NCBI RefSeq assembly: GCF_002575655.3
Contig: NC_053037.3
Coordinates: forward strand, 319,761,294 to 319,825,293
Length of the DNA stretch: 64,000 nucleotides
Direction of reading: 5' to 3'
Source of the DNA: Aegilops tauschii subsp. strangulata
Taxonomy: Eukaryota; Streptophyta; Magnoliopsida; Poales; Poaceae
Part shown: in pieces, positions 37,756 through 49,461 of the stretch
Layout of the letters: the number at the start of each line of letters is the position of its first letter
Position numbering within the stretch: the first letter of the stretch is position 1
Notes under the pieces: model-generated
The model's input: only the letters and a program-made list of their open reading frames with translations
Database searches by the model: none
Told to the model about the DNA's origin: nothing
Made by a program: the position numbers and the translations under genes

Positions 37756-38262
37756 TAGGAATGGACTAACGAGCAGCTCGACTCGTTAAGCTCGTGCTCG
37801 TTAAACTCGTGCTCGTTAAGGTTCGGTTCGTTAAGCTCGTTAATATTAACGAGCAGAAACCCCTGCTCGGCTCGGCTCGTTTGAAGCTCGTGAGCGGTCG
37901 TTAACAGATTATAATGTGTTACGATATACAGTATGAATGTGTAGGTGTGGCTTTCAAGATGAAATATGGTGACTACAAACAGAAATGCAGTAGTTTGTTG
38001 CCTCATATGTCGATTAGATTGAATAGATGGCTAAGGTTCTACAAAAGTTTGTCACGTAAGATAAGAATATGTGTTGTGTTGTTACTAACGAGCTTAACGA
38101 GCTACTCGTGAAACTCATTAGCTCGCTCGTTAAGCTTGTTAAGCTTAACGAGCTGAAATCAATGGTTGGCTCTGTTCATTAAGAAGCGAGCTACGAGTTT
38201 AACGAGCCGAACTATCGAGCGCTCATTAAGCTCACGAGTTACGAGCTTTTGGTCCAGCCCTA
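37756..38262. mobile_element. hAT-type MITE at the inversion junction
   Basis: A 507-bp element with ends TAGGAATGGACTAACGAGC and (right, reverse complement) TAGGGCTGGACCAAAAGC. Both subterminal zones are packed with CTCGTTAA/AACGAGC motifs, as in hAT elements whose transposase binds such repeats. The two 8-bp flanks do not match each other (CTTGCAAC and ATGGTGGG), unlike a simple insertion; each instead matches, on the opposite strand, part of the junction at 32731-32744. Confidence 0.8.
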
Positions 38263-39516
38263 ATGGTGGGTAACGCCACCACCAAACTTTTGTTTGAAGT
38301 GTTTCATTTGGCGTTACATTTGCTAAGTCCTCACATTTGATTTGTCTTCATGTTGATCTTCACTCTGTTGATTTAGTCTTACTCAGATATATACATATAC
38401 TTGTGTTCTGTCCTCTACAACATTCACTTATAGCTATGTCTTCTCGTTTGAATCTTTTGGACTAAGTGAATGTGATCGGACTCTAACCTCGTCTATGCTT
38501 CTACCTCAAATTCTATCTATCCAAATCATATGCATTCTATTGAAACCGCCGAATGTCTTCTCTGCATCCTTGTCAGCAGAAGATACAGAGACAAACATTG
38601 AATCTATTTTAAATGCTCAATCCTTATTGCCTGAAACCCGGAGAAGCCGGAACGACCACCCGACAGTCCAGGCGTGCGTGGGAACATGGAACAACTTCCA
38701 AGGTGTTGCATGTTCGCCACATGTCCCTCAGATGTGAACCGCCAGGGGCACCTGCGTAATTGCGTTGTGTTGTCCCTCTCCTTATAAATACACATCACAT
38801 CGCGGTCAAAATCTTTCTTCCACCTCTCCACCTCGACAAACCCTAGCGCCACCGTTAGCTCTAGACGACACCGGCGACGAAGAGCTTAGCTGCCGCGACC
38901 TCACCGACAACGTCCTCACGACGGCCGCGGACCTCGTCTTCTCCGCCGCCGCCGTAGGTGTCCTCTGTCGCCAAGTTAATTAGGGCACGGAAGATCGAAC
39001 TGCTCGGCCTCCTCTCTACTCCGTCTAGCAGTTCTTCGTGTGGTAATTAAAACTCACTTCTACTGCCTTTTTGATCCGATAGATTCATCTTTCTTCACCA
39101 AAAGTGGTTTCTATCCCCACAAATTTGGATCTATCCTGTTCTGCATCTCATAACATGCCTAGAATATTCACTTATGCTTCACACATAGTTAGATTACTCA
39201 CTTGTACCTATTCTTGGATTCGTACAAATCTGGAACCAACTCTCAACATATAAGTGAATGTCTTCGCGCTATGAGGTCAATGTCTTCAAACTGATTTCTC
39301 TTCAAAATCTTTTGAGAATGCATATGACCTCTTCCCCTTCCCTCGCATCTCTAATGTTGTCACATGTACATGTCCGTGGGAGAATCCCTTGGTTCTCATA
39401 GTCTGCATCCATTTGCAAAATTCTTACAGCATCACTTTAACTCTCCTGAAGCTAGTTCTTGTCTGACCAGCAGACGGAAGCCTTTGACAGCTTTGAAGCC
39501 ATTCAGTCTGAACTTC
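38263..39516 (+). other. Post-pol region upstream of ORF3 with TATA-like box
   Basis: AT-rich sequence followed by TATAAATA at 38783-38790, then about 200 bases of pyrimidine- and CpG-rich DNA resembling a plant gene leader (CAAACCCTAGCGCCACCG). No retrotransposon domain is present. A short frame at 38765-38983 has no recognisable product. Confidence 0.5.
38783..38790 (+). promoter_or_regulatory. Candidate internal TATA box before ORF3
   Basis: TATAAATA in the context CTCCTTATAAATACACATCA, 727 bases upstream of the ORF3 ATG and in the same orientation. Whether it drives a separate transcript is inference. Confidence 0.45.
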
Positions 39517-40183
39517 ATGGCCACAGAAAAGTCTGCAAAGAAGGGCGGCAGGCAGCGCCGTGGGGGCACATCAAGGGATTTGCCACCAGATCTCTATGAG
39601 TTGTACAAGACTGATACAGAAGAGGATTACAATCAGCGCAAAACTCGAATCCAGTGGATTCGAAGATATTGGGCCGAGCAATGGTTCAAATACAGGTTCG
39701 TGACCCAGGAGTATGCTGAGAAGAATGCCATCAAGTGTCCTTGGGGTGATATTCTCTTTCGAAATCTTCAACCCAAGAACAAAGTTGAAGCCATTGCTCA
39801 GGGTTTCTACCCCTGTATGGTCCGTGGACCACAGCCTGCCAATGCCGACCCATCATCATTGCTATGGTGTCGTGACGATAATCTTTTCAAGCGCAACTTT
39901 CAGACTGCAAAGGCATCGGCCAAAGAGAACAAGAAATCGCTGGGATTAGACTTCAACCCCGGTCCTTCTGCTCCTCGGGCTGATGGCACACGCGATGCTG
40001 ACAATATCATCAGGCCCTTCTACAACCTTGAAGGTCTCATCACGCATATTGCCGTTCAGGGGGCAGCCGTGGATCACTCTGCAGATGACGCTGATTCTGA
40101 TGAAGCGCCTGCACCGCCAAAACCACAGAAGCAGAAGAAACCCAAGGCTTCAAAGCCCTCCACTGCACCAAGAGCTTCATGTG
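39517..40183 (+). pseudogene. ORF3 of the SIRE-like Copia element, piece 1 (N-terminus)
   Basis: From ATG 39517 a basic start (MATEKSAKKGGRQRRGG) leads into a conserved-looking region (DLPPDLYELYKTDTEEDY, IQWIRRYWAEQWFKYRF, KCPWGDILFRNLQPK, SLLWCRDDNLFKRNF) and then a Pro/Lys-rich linker. It matches no enzyme. Its place downstream of pol corresponds to the extra (sometimes called env-like) ORF of SIRE-type Copia elements, but no signal peptide or membrane segment is visible in this piece. The Sabrina-type insertion at 40184 interrupts it. Confidence 0.65.
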
Positions 40184-41866
40184 TGATGTCTACTACGCAA
40201 CCTTCTTCTTGTAGACGTTGTTGGGCCTCCAGGTGCAGAGGTTTGTAGGACAGTAGCAAATTTCCCTCAAGTGGATGACCTAAGGTTTATCAATCCATGG
40301 GAGGCGTAGGATGAAGATGGTCTCTCTCAAGCAACCCTGCAACCAAATAACAAAGAGTCTCTTGTGTCCCCAACACACCCAATACAATGGTAAATTGTAT
40401 AGGTGCACTAGTTCGGCGAAGAGATGGTGATACAAGTGCAATATGGATGGTAGATATGGGTATTTGTAATCTGAAAATATAAAAACAGCAAGGTAACTAA
40501 TGATAAAAGTGAGCACAAACAGTATTGCAATGCTAGGAAACAAGGCCTAGGGTTCATACTTTCACTAGTGCAAGTTCTCTCAACAATAATAACATAATTG
40601 GATCACATAACTATCCCTCAACATGCAACAAAGAGTCACTCCAAAGTCACTAGTAGCGGAGAACAAACGAAGAGATTATGGTAGGGTACGAAACCACCTC
40701 AAAGTTATTCTTTCTGATCAATCTATTCAAGAGTCCGTAGTAAAATAACACGAAGCTATTCTTTCCGTTCGATCTATCATAGAGTTCGTACTAGAATAAC
40801 ACCTTAAGACACAAATCAACCAAAACCCTAATGTCACCTAGATACTCCAATGTCACCTCAAGTATCCGTGGGTATGATTATACGATATGCATCACACAAT
40901 CTCACATTCATCTATTCAACCAACACAAAGAACTTCAAAGAGTGCCCCAAAGTTTCTACCGAAGAGTCAAGACGAAAACGTGTGCCAACCCCTATGAATA
41001 AGTTCACGGAACTCGCAAGTTGATCACCAAAACATACATCAAGTGGATCACGTGATATCCCATTGTCACCACAGATAAGCACGTGCAAGACATACATCAA
41101 GTGTTCTCAAATCCTTAAAGACTCAATCCGATAAGATCACTTCAAAGGGAAAACTCAATCCATTACAAGAGAGTAGAGGGGGAGAAACATCATAAGATCC
41201 AACTATAATAGCAAAGCTCGCGATACATCAAGATCGTACCACCTCAAGAACACGAGAGAGAGAGAGAGATCAAACACATAGCTACTGGTACATACCCTCA
41301 GCCCCGAGGGTGAACTACTCCCTCCTCGTCATGGAGAGCACCGGGATGATGAAGATGGCCACCGGTGAGGGATCCCCCCTCCGGCAGGGTGCCGGAATAG
41401 GGTCCCAATTGGTTTTTGGTGGCTACAGAGGCTTGTGGCGGCGGAACTCCCGATCTATTCTGCTCCCCGATGTTTTTAGGGTATATGGATATATATAGGC
41501 GAAAGAAGTCGGTCAGGGGAGCCACGAGGGGCCCACAAGGGTGGGGGTGCGCCCAGGGGGGCAGGCGCGCCTCTCTGCCTCGTGGCCACCTCGAAGCTTT
41601 CCTAACTTCAACTTCAAGTCTCCTGGATCATGTTCGTTCCAAAAATCACGCTCCCGAAGGTTTCATTCCGTTTGGACTCCGTTAGATATTCCTTTTCTGC
41701 GAAACACTGAAATAGGCAAGAAAACAACATTTTGGGCTGGGCCTCCGGTTAATAGGTTAGACCCAAAAATAATATAAAAGTGTTTAGTAAAGCCCATAAA
41801 CATCCAAAACAGATAATAAAATAGCATGAATACTTCATAAATTATAGATACGTTGGAGACGTATCA
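40184..41866 (-). repeat. 3' LTR of the Sabrina-type element
   Basis: 1,683 bp. On the minus strand a CTATATATATCC box (about 41488-41499) marks the probable promoter. Confidence 0.9.
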
Positions 41867-41880
41867 GCATCCCCAAGCTT
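41867..41880 (-). other. Polypurine tract of the Sabrina-type element
   Basis: On the minus strand AAGCTTGGGGATGC lies directly before the TGATACGTC start of the 3' LTR. The identical 14-mer occurs four more times inside the element (43703, 43760, 44439, 45737). Confidence 0.85.
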
Positions 41881-44800
41881 AATTCCTGCTCGTCCTCGAG
41901 TAGGTAAATGATAAAAGAAAGAATTTATGAAGTGTTTATGCTAGCAGGTGCACAAGTTTGATCAATGGTAATTTCAATCACCTTTTCTAGCATCATCATA
42001 TATCATAACAGCAGCTCATCTCATAAAACTTTTTATGATCAAGTAACAAACTATTCACATGTTAAAGTATAGATCATAAACTTTTTTGAAAACTAACAAA
42101 CCGTGTTATTAGTCATCAAACAATTACAATTCATCTTATTTTCAGGAAGATTCTATGTCAGAGCTTTGATTCAGCAAATCCCACATACTCAACTATCATA
42201 TAGTCTTCCATGATTGCTACCACTCAAAGCATATTTTTAGAACAAATAGCATCCATCGAACACAGAGAAAGATAGGGGCTTAATGTTTCGCCTCCCAACT
42301 TATTTATCATATAGATAATTGTCAACAATAATAATTCATGATCAAATATATTTGAATGGCCATATATGCTTAGATCTTTCCATCACATGATGCTTGCCAA
42401 CTAAAGAGTAGGTTGGAACGAGAAGGAATACTACTGACTCTTGCATAAAAGTAAAAGATAGGCCCTTCGCAGAGGGAAGCAGGGATTTGCAGAGGTGCCA
42501 GAGCTCGAAGCAAAAACAGAGATGAAAATAATTTTGAGAGGTATGCTTTCATTGTCAACATAACGACCAAGAGTTCCCAATATCTTCCATACTAGATACA
42601 TTATAGGCGGTTCCCACGCAGAAAGGTAAAGTTTTTACTCCCCCTCCACCAACATTCACACTCCACGGCTTGTTCGAAACAACGGGTGCCGTCCAACTAT
42701 CAACATTCCTGGGGGAGTTTTGTTTAAATTATTTGCGAATTTGTTTTTGATCTTTTGATCATAGGACTGGGCATCCCAGTTACCAGCCATTTTCTCGTGA
42801 ATGATGAGCGGAGTCCACTCATCGTGAGAATAACCCACCTAGCATGGAAGATACTGACATCCCCTAGTCGCTACATGAGCGATTCGGGCATACAAAACAT
42901 ATTATTATTTGAAGGTTTAGAGTTTGGCACATGCAAATTTACTTGGAACGGCAGGTAAATACCGCATATAGGTAGATATGGTGGACACTCATGGAAGAAA
43001 CTTGGTTCAAGGAATTGGATGCACAAGCAGTATTCCCGCTTAGTACAGATATTTTGGCTAGCAAAGGATTCTAAATAGCAAGCACCACATGTTAGAGGAT
43101 CCATAACAATATAACTTCTATACAAATATACCCAAGCATAACGCATTATGTTGTCTTCCTTGTCCAACTTCAACTAATTTGCTCAGGTTTGAAAATAATT
43201 AATGGGGCTCACAATCATAGAAGATGTCCAAGATAGTATATTTATATGTGAAGTCTCTCTTCCTTCAATATTCTTTCATGAATTGTTCAAGTGACCAATA
43301 CAATGTTTGCCAACCTTCAATAAATTTACCACCTCTACTTCTTATATGTGAAGTCATTACTCCCCATGGGAAAGGCATATGAAACATATATAATTTCAGA
43401 TTTATGACATTCAAATCATTCAACCATTTACTCATAGGATATAAGTGAAGCACACGAGTAAATGACAAACTACTCCAAAAAGATATAAGTGAAGATTAAT
43501 GAGTAGTTAAATAATTATGCAACTATGTGAAGACTCTCTCTCATTTAAGAATTTCAGATCTTGGGATATTATTCAAACAGCAAGTAAAACAAAATAAAAC
43601 GACATTTCAAGGATAGCACTCATCATGTGAAGAAGCAAAAACTTAGGCTCAACCGATACTAACCGATAATTGTTGAAGAAGAAAGGTGGGATGCCTACCG
43701 GGGCATCCCCAAGCTTAGATGCTTGAGATTTCTTGAAATATTATCTTGGGGTGCCTTGGGCATCCCCAAGCTTGAGCTTTTGTGTCTCCTTAATTCCTCT
43801 CATATCACGGTCTCCCTAAATCTCAAAAGCTTCAACCACACAAAACTCAACAAGGACTCGTGAGATAAGTTAGTATAAACCAATGCAAAAACCTTATCAT
43901 ACTATACTGTAGCAAATCACTAAAATTATTATTCAACATTGCATACTAAATGCCTCTGCATATTTAATAGTCCTATCCTCAAATAGAATCATTAAACAAG
44001 CAAACATATGCAAACAATGCAAACATAACAGCAATCTGCCAAAACAGTACAGTCTGTAAAGAATGCAAGATTCATCATACTTCCCTAACGCCAAACATTA
44101 TGAAATTCTACCACACTGTAGAAAATTTACCAGATCTCAATATGCAAAAAGTTTCAACATTTTATCATATTCTGACTTTTCTAGGGAATTTTTGCAACAG
44201 CGGTAAACTTTCTGTTTTGAAACAGCAACATGTATACTTGCAAAATAAGCATGGTAAAGGCTATCCTTGAAATTTTTATTGAAAATAGAGATGCAAAACA
44301 TTATTCTAAATAACAGAAAGCAAATACTAACAAAATAAAATGATGCTCCAAGCAAAACACATATCATGTGGTGAATAAAAATATAGCTCCAAGTAAAGTT
44401 ACCGATGAACGAAGACGAAAGAGGGGATGCCATCCGGGGCATCCCCAAGCTTAGGCTCTTGGTTGTCCTTTAATATTACCTTGGGGTGCCTTGGTCATCG
44501 CCAATCTTAGGCTCTTTCCACTCCTTATTCCATAGTCCATCGATTTTTTACCCAAAACTTGAAAACTTCACAACACAAAACTTAACAGAAAATCTCGTGA
44601 GCTCCGTTAGCGAAAGAAAAGAAAACACCACTTCAAGGTACTGTAATGGACTCATTCTTTATTTGTATTGGTGTTAAAGCTACTGTATTCCAACTTCTCT
44701 ATGGTTTAAAAACTATTTTACTAGCCATAGATTCATCAAAATAAGCAAACAACACACGAAAAACAGAATCTGTCAAAAACAGAACAGTCTGTTGTAATCT

Positions 44801-45171
44801 GTACTAACGCAAACTTCTGGAACTCAAAAAATTCTACCAAAATAGGAAGACCTAGATAATTTTATTATTGATCTACTGCAATTGGAATCAGTATTTTATC
44901 ACGTTCTGGTGATTTTAAACAATTGTTTTTGTGAACAGAAAGTTTCTGGAATTTTCAGCAAGATCAAATAACTATCATCCAAGAAGATCCTATAGGTCTT
45001 ACTTGGCACAAACACTAATTAAAACATAAAATCACATCTAACCAGAGGCTAGATGATTTATTTATTACTAAACAGAACCAAAAAAGCAAGGAACAAAAAT
45101 AAAATTGGGTTGCCTCCCAACAAGCGCTTACGTTTAACGCCCCTAGCTAGGCATGATGATTTCAATGATGC
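41881..45171 (-). other. Non-coding interior of the Sabrina-type element
   Basis: AT-rich, with no frame longer than about 105 codons and no recognisable domain. It contains three of the four internal copies of the purine-tract 14-mer. Near 45105-45130 the minus strand reads GTTGGGAGGCAACCCAA, a conserved word of this family's 3' part of the ORF region. Confidence 0.65.
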
Positions 45172-45948
45172 TCACATAAAAGATAAGAATCGAAACATAA
45201 AGAGAGCATCATGAAGAATATGACTAGCACATTTAAGTCTAACCCACTTCCTATGCATAGGTATTTTGTAAACAAACAACTTATTGGAGCAAGAATCATC
45301 TAGCATAGGAAGAAAAAACAAGCATAGCTTCAAGATTTTCAACACATAGAGAGGAAACATGATATTATTGCAATATGTAGAAGCATATGATCCTCTCTCA
45401 TAATAATTTTCAGTAGCATCATGAATGAATTCAACCATATAACCAGCACATAAAGCATTCTTTTCATGATCTACTTGCATAGAAATTTTACTACTCTCCA
45501 CATAAGCAAATTTCTTCTCATGAATAGTAGTGGGAGCAAACTCAACAAAATAACTATCATGTGAAGCATAATCCAATTGAAAATTAAAATCATGATGACA
45601 AGTTTCATGGTTATCTTTATTCTTTATAGCATACGTGTCATCACAATAATCATCATAAATAGGAGGCATGCTTTCATCATAATAAATTTGCTCATCAAAA
45701 CTTGGGGGACTAAACATACCATCTTCATCAAACATAGCATCCCCAAGCTTGTGGCTTTGCATATCATTAGCATCATGGGTATTCAAAGAATTCATACTAA
45801 CAACATTGCAATCATGCTCATCATTCACATATTTTATGCCAAGCATTCTATGTAGTTCTTCTTCTAACACTTGAGCACAATTTTCCTTTCCATCATTTTC
45901 ACGAAAGATATTAAAAAGATGAAGCATATGAGGCACCCTTAATTCCAT
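45172..45948 (-). CDS. Conserved ORF of the Sabrina-type element, function unknown
   Basis: A 258-codon frame from ATG at 45946-45948, close behind the primer-binding site. It starts MELRVPHMLHLFNIFRENDG and is acidic in the middle (Asp/Glu/Tyr-rich) with a hydrophobic patch near residues 205-220 (FPLYVLKILKLCLFFLPML). It has no zinc knuckle and no enzymatic motif. Its position corresponds to gag, but similarity to gag is not visible. The internal purine-tract copy at 45737 lies inside it. Confidence 0.6.
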   Translation of the reverse strand: MELRVPHMLHLFNIFRENDGKENCAQVLEEELHRMLGIKYVNDEHDCNVVSMNSLNTHDANDMQSHKLGDAMFDEDGMFSPPSFDEQIYYDESMPPIYDDYCDDTYAIKNKDNHETCHHDFNFQLDYASHDSYFVEFAPTTIHEKKFAYVESSKISMQVDHEKNALCAGYMVEFIHDATENYYERGSYASTYCNNIMFPLYVLKILKLCLFFLPMLDDSCSNKLFVYKIPMHRKWVRLKCASHILHDALFMFRFLSFM

Positions 45949-46042
45949 TTTTTTGTTTTCTTTTATAGACTAAACTAGTGATAAAACAAGATACTAAAAG
46001 ATTCGATTGCAAGATCTAAAGATATACCTTCAAGCACTCACC

Positions 46043-46060
46043 TCCCCGGCAACGGCGCCA
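46043..46060 (-). other. Primer-binding site of the Sabrina-type element (tRNA-Asp)
   Basis: On the minus strand this reads TGGCGCCGTTGCCGGGGA, 18 bases complementary to the 3' end of plant tRNA-Asp, ten bases from the LTR. Confidence 0.9.
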
Positions 46061-46070
46061 GAAAAGAGCT

Positions 46071-47754
46071 TGATGTCTACTACGCAACCTTCTTGTAGAC
46101 GTTGTTGGGCCTCCAAGTGCAGAGGTTTGTAGGACAGTAGCAAATTTCCCTCAAGTGGATGACCTAAGGTTTATCAATCCGTGGGAGGCGTAGGATGAAG
46201 ATGGTCTCTCTCAAGCAACCCTGCAACCAAATAACAAAGAGTCTCTTGTGTCCCCAACACACCCAATACAATGGTAAATTGTATAGGTGCACTAGTTTGG
46301 CGAAGAGATGGTGATACAAGTGCAATATGGATGGTAGATATGGGTATTTGTAATCTGAAAATATAAAAACAGCAAGGTAACTAATGATAAAAGTGAGCAC
46401 AAACGGTATTGCAATGCTAGGAAACAAGGCCTAGGGTTCATACTTTCACTAGTGCAAGTTCTCTCAACAATAATAACATAATTGGATCACATAACTATCC
46501 CTCAACATGCAACAAAGAGTCACTCCAAAGTCACTAATAGCGGAGAACAAACGAAGAGATTATGGTAGGGTACGAAACCACCTCAAAGTTATTCTTTCTG
46601 ATCAATCTATTCAAGAGTCCGTAGTAAAATAACACGAAGCTATTCTTTCCGTTCGATCTATCATAGAGTTCGTACTAGAATAACACCTTAAGACACAAAT
46701 CAACCAAAACCCTAATGTCACCTAGATACTCCAATGTCACCTCAAGTATCCGTGGGTATGATTATACGATATGCATCACACAATCTCACATTCATCTATT
46801 CAACCAACACAAAGAACTTCAAAGAGTGCCCCAAAGTTTCTACCGGAGAGTCAAGACGAAAACGTGTGCCAACCCCTATGAATAAGTTCACGGAACTCGC
46901 AAGTTGATCACCAAAACATACATCAAGTGGATCACGTGATATCCCATTGTCACCACAGATAAGCACGTGCAAGACATACATCAAGTGTTCTCAAATCCTT
47001 AAAGACACAATCCGATAAGATCACTTCAAAGGGAAAACTCAATCCATTACAAGAGAGTAGAGGGGGAGAAACATCATAAGATCCAACTATAATAGCAAAG
47101 CTCGCGATACATCAAGATCATACCACCTCAAAAACACGAAAGAGAGAGAGATCAAACACATAGCTACTGGTACATACCCTCAGCCCCGAGGGTGAACTAC
47201 TCCCTCCTCGTCATGGAGAGCACCGGGATGATGAAGATGGCCACCGGTGAGGGATCCCCCCTCCGGCAGGGTGCCGGAACAGGGTCCCAATTGGTTTTTG
47301 GTGGCTACAGAGGCTTGTGGCGGCGGAACTCCAGATCTATTCTGCTCCCCGATGTTTTTAGGGTATATGGATATATATAGGCGAAAGAAGTCGGTCAGGG
47401 GAGCCACGAGGGGCCCACAAGGGTGGGGGGTGCGCCCGGGGGGGGGGGGCAGGCGCGCCTCTCTGCCTCGTGGCCACCTCGAAGCTTTCCTAACTTCAAC
47501 TTCAAGTCTCCTGGATCATGTTCGTTCCAAAAATCACGCTCTCGAAGGTTTCATTCCATTTGGACTCCGTTAGATATTCCTTTTCTGCGAAACACTGAAA
47601 TAGGCAAGAAAACAACAATTTGGGTTGGGCCTCCGGTTAATAGGTTAGTCCCAGAAATAATATAGAAGTGTTTAGTAAAGCCCATAAACATCCAAAACAG
47701 ATAATAAAATAGCATGAATACTTCATAAATTATAGATACGTTGGAGACGTATCA
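46071..47754 (-). repeat. 5' LTR of the Sabrina-type element
   Basis: 1,684 bp, about 99% identical to the 3' LTR. Differences include a 3-bp TTC deletion near its left end and a longer G-run near 47440. Confidence 0.9.
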
Positions 47755-49461
47755 GCGTGCGAAGCCTCTGGCCACTGCTCCTCCTGCACCAAGTGTGCAT
47801 TCTGAAGATCTTTCTCGCATCTCCAAGACTGAGAAGAAGAAGAAGCCCATTTAGATTACTGGTCAAGCACTGACCCCAGGTGCCGTTCTGAGGAATGAGA
47901 ACGAAGCCATTGATCTGTCAAGTGATGACGACCTTGGCGATGATGCTCTCGAGCTGCTGATAAAGAGCAAGCAAGAGGCGGAAATCTTCAACGATCTTCC
48001 CCTTTTCGATGTGGACATCCTGAACAAGTTCATTGATGAGTGGTTTGACAGCCCAAACCTCAGTTTTGATGATCTTCAGCTCCCAATTGGCCTCAGCGTC
48101 TCCTTCCACGGAGCCATTGCTCCTGAGCTGGCTCTAGCTCAGAGAATTGTTGAACTTAAGAACAAAATTGACTATGAAAAAACCCAGTTCAAGAAGCATA
48201 TGGCCAAGCTCAGTGTGACTGATGTCCACGACGTCAAGCAAATGATGCATGAGCTCAAGGAGGCGTTTCACAAGAAACGTGACGAAGCCAAAGATTCTCG
48301 AGAGCGCATGAAACTCCTCGCTGCCAAATGTGTTCAAGCTTACAATGAAGCCGAGAAGCGCAAGGCACTTGGGCGTCCTGGCATCGACCCCAAGATGGCT
48401 GCCAAGAAGAAGAAGCCTGTTGTGGCCCCAGCTGAAGCATCCAGGCAGGAAGAACCTCACATTGTCTTCCCCGCCAGTATGACAGGCGTGAAGCCAAAGG
48501 TCCCCACAGTAGCTTCAGAACTCAAGAAAACAAGGACAGCTGAAGCCGAAGCCAGAAAGCGCAAGTCCAAGAACACCACTGACGATGCTCCACCAACCAA
48601 GAAAATAAAGACAAAGAAGAAAGATCGGGCTACTCCCACAGAGCCCCTTGTCGTCGAGCCAATCTCTGTTGCTCGTCCTGCGTCCACACATCAAGAGCGT
48701 CGTTTGATAGTTCACGAGCCTGCTACTACAGAGGCTCCTGAAGCTCAAGAAGATCCAGCTGTTGACCACACCGCAGCTGAAGACATTGGTCCCCAAGACA
48801 ATGTAGATGACGATGAAGTCCTTCCTCAGATCGAGCACCAAATGGTATCATCGCCTATTCTCACGAACAACGAACTCATCAGCATTGGTCGTCCTCTGAC
48901 GCCAATTGCTCAGGATGATTCATGGGCTGATCACCCTCAAGACTCCCCCCGTGAATAAGAATCACCAAGTACTCCCCCAACTCAAGTCACCCTCCGGTAC
49001 TTGATGATGACGACTTTGAGGCCCAGCCAACTCCCTCTCCACAAGCGTCGCCCGCATTTCACAGGCTTCGCAAAGGACCAAGGCCCCAAGTCACTCTTTC
49101 GAGTGTTCCAGAAGGAGAAGAGCACCACCACTCAGTATCATGCCAAGTGTTTCCTGAAGCCACTCCAACTGTGAACATCTCAGAGTCTGAAGCCAACGCT
49201 ACTGAAGACATTCCGGCTGCATCAGCCGATGAACAAGAAGAACCCCGTCAAGAAGAAGAACGTGTTGCTACACCCCCGTCCAACCAAGAAGTTGTTCTCG
49301 AGGAGAACGTGTCCGACCCTCCAGCTACTCAAGTGGAGGTTGATAACATTGAGGCGGCCACCAACACCAATACTGAAGCCACTGACGTTGTCATGACTGA
49401 AGCAAATGTGGCGCCTGAAGTCAATGTGGCGCCTGAAGTTAATGAGCCTGAAGCTTCTAAT
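47755..49461 (+). pseudogene. ORF3 of the SIRE-like Copia element, piece 2
   Basis: Reading resumes in the frame left at 40183. A TAG at 47852-47854, a TAA at about 48956 and a frameshift near 48990 break it. A long frame (48011-48958) contains FDVDILNKFIDEWFDSPNLS, an alpha-helical Lys/Glu-rich part (IVELKNKIDYEKTQFKKHMA...), a KKKKP/KIKTKKK basic zone like a nuclear localisation signal, and an acidic Pro/Thr tail. After the frameshift a Glu/Pro/Ala-rich part (49147 onward) ends in APEVN repeats. The Angela-type insertion at 49462 interrupts it. Confidence 0.65.

Larger units (their letters stand above)
40184..47754 (-). mobile_element. Sabrina/WHAM-type non-autonomous Gypsy element
   Basis: LTRs at 40184-41866 and 46071-47754. 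In minus orientation they begin TGATACGTCTCCAACGTATC and end AGTAGACATCA. A primer-binding site complementary to tRNA-Asp lies at 46043-46060 (TGGCGCCGTTGCCGGGGA), and the polypurine tract AAGCTTGGGGATGC at 41867-41880. The target flanks are ATGTG and GCGTG, a duplication altered by two transitions. The 4.2-kb interior has no polymerase genes. About 20 substitutions separate the LTRs (about 1.2%), so it is younger than its host. It sits in ORF3 of the Copia element. Confidence 0.88.

Noticed and set aside
37756..38262. hAT element as a simple insertion
   Set aside because: Its two 8-bp flanks differ completely. Only the inversion model explains where their partners are.
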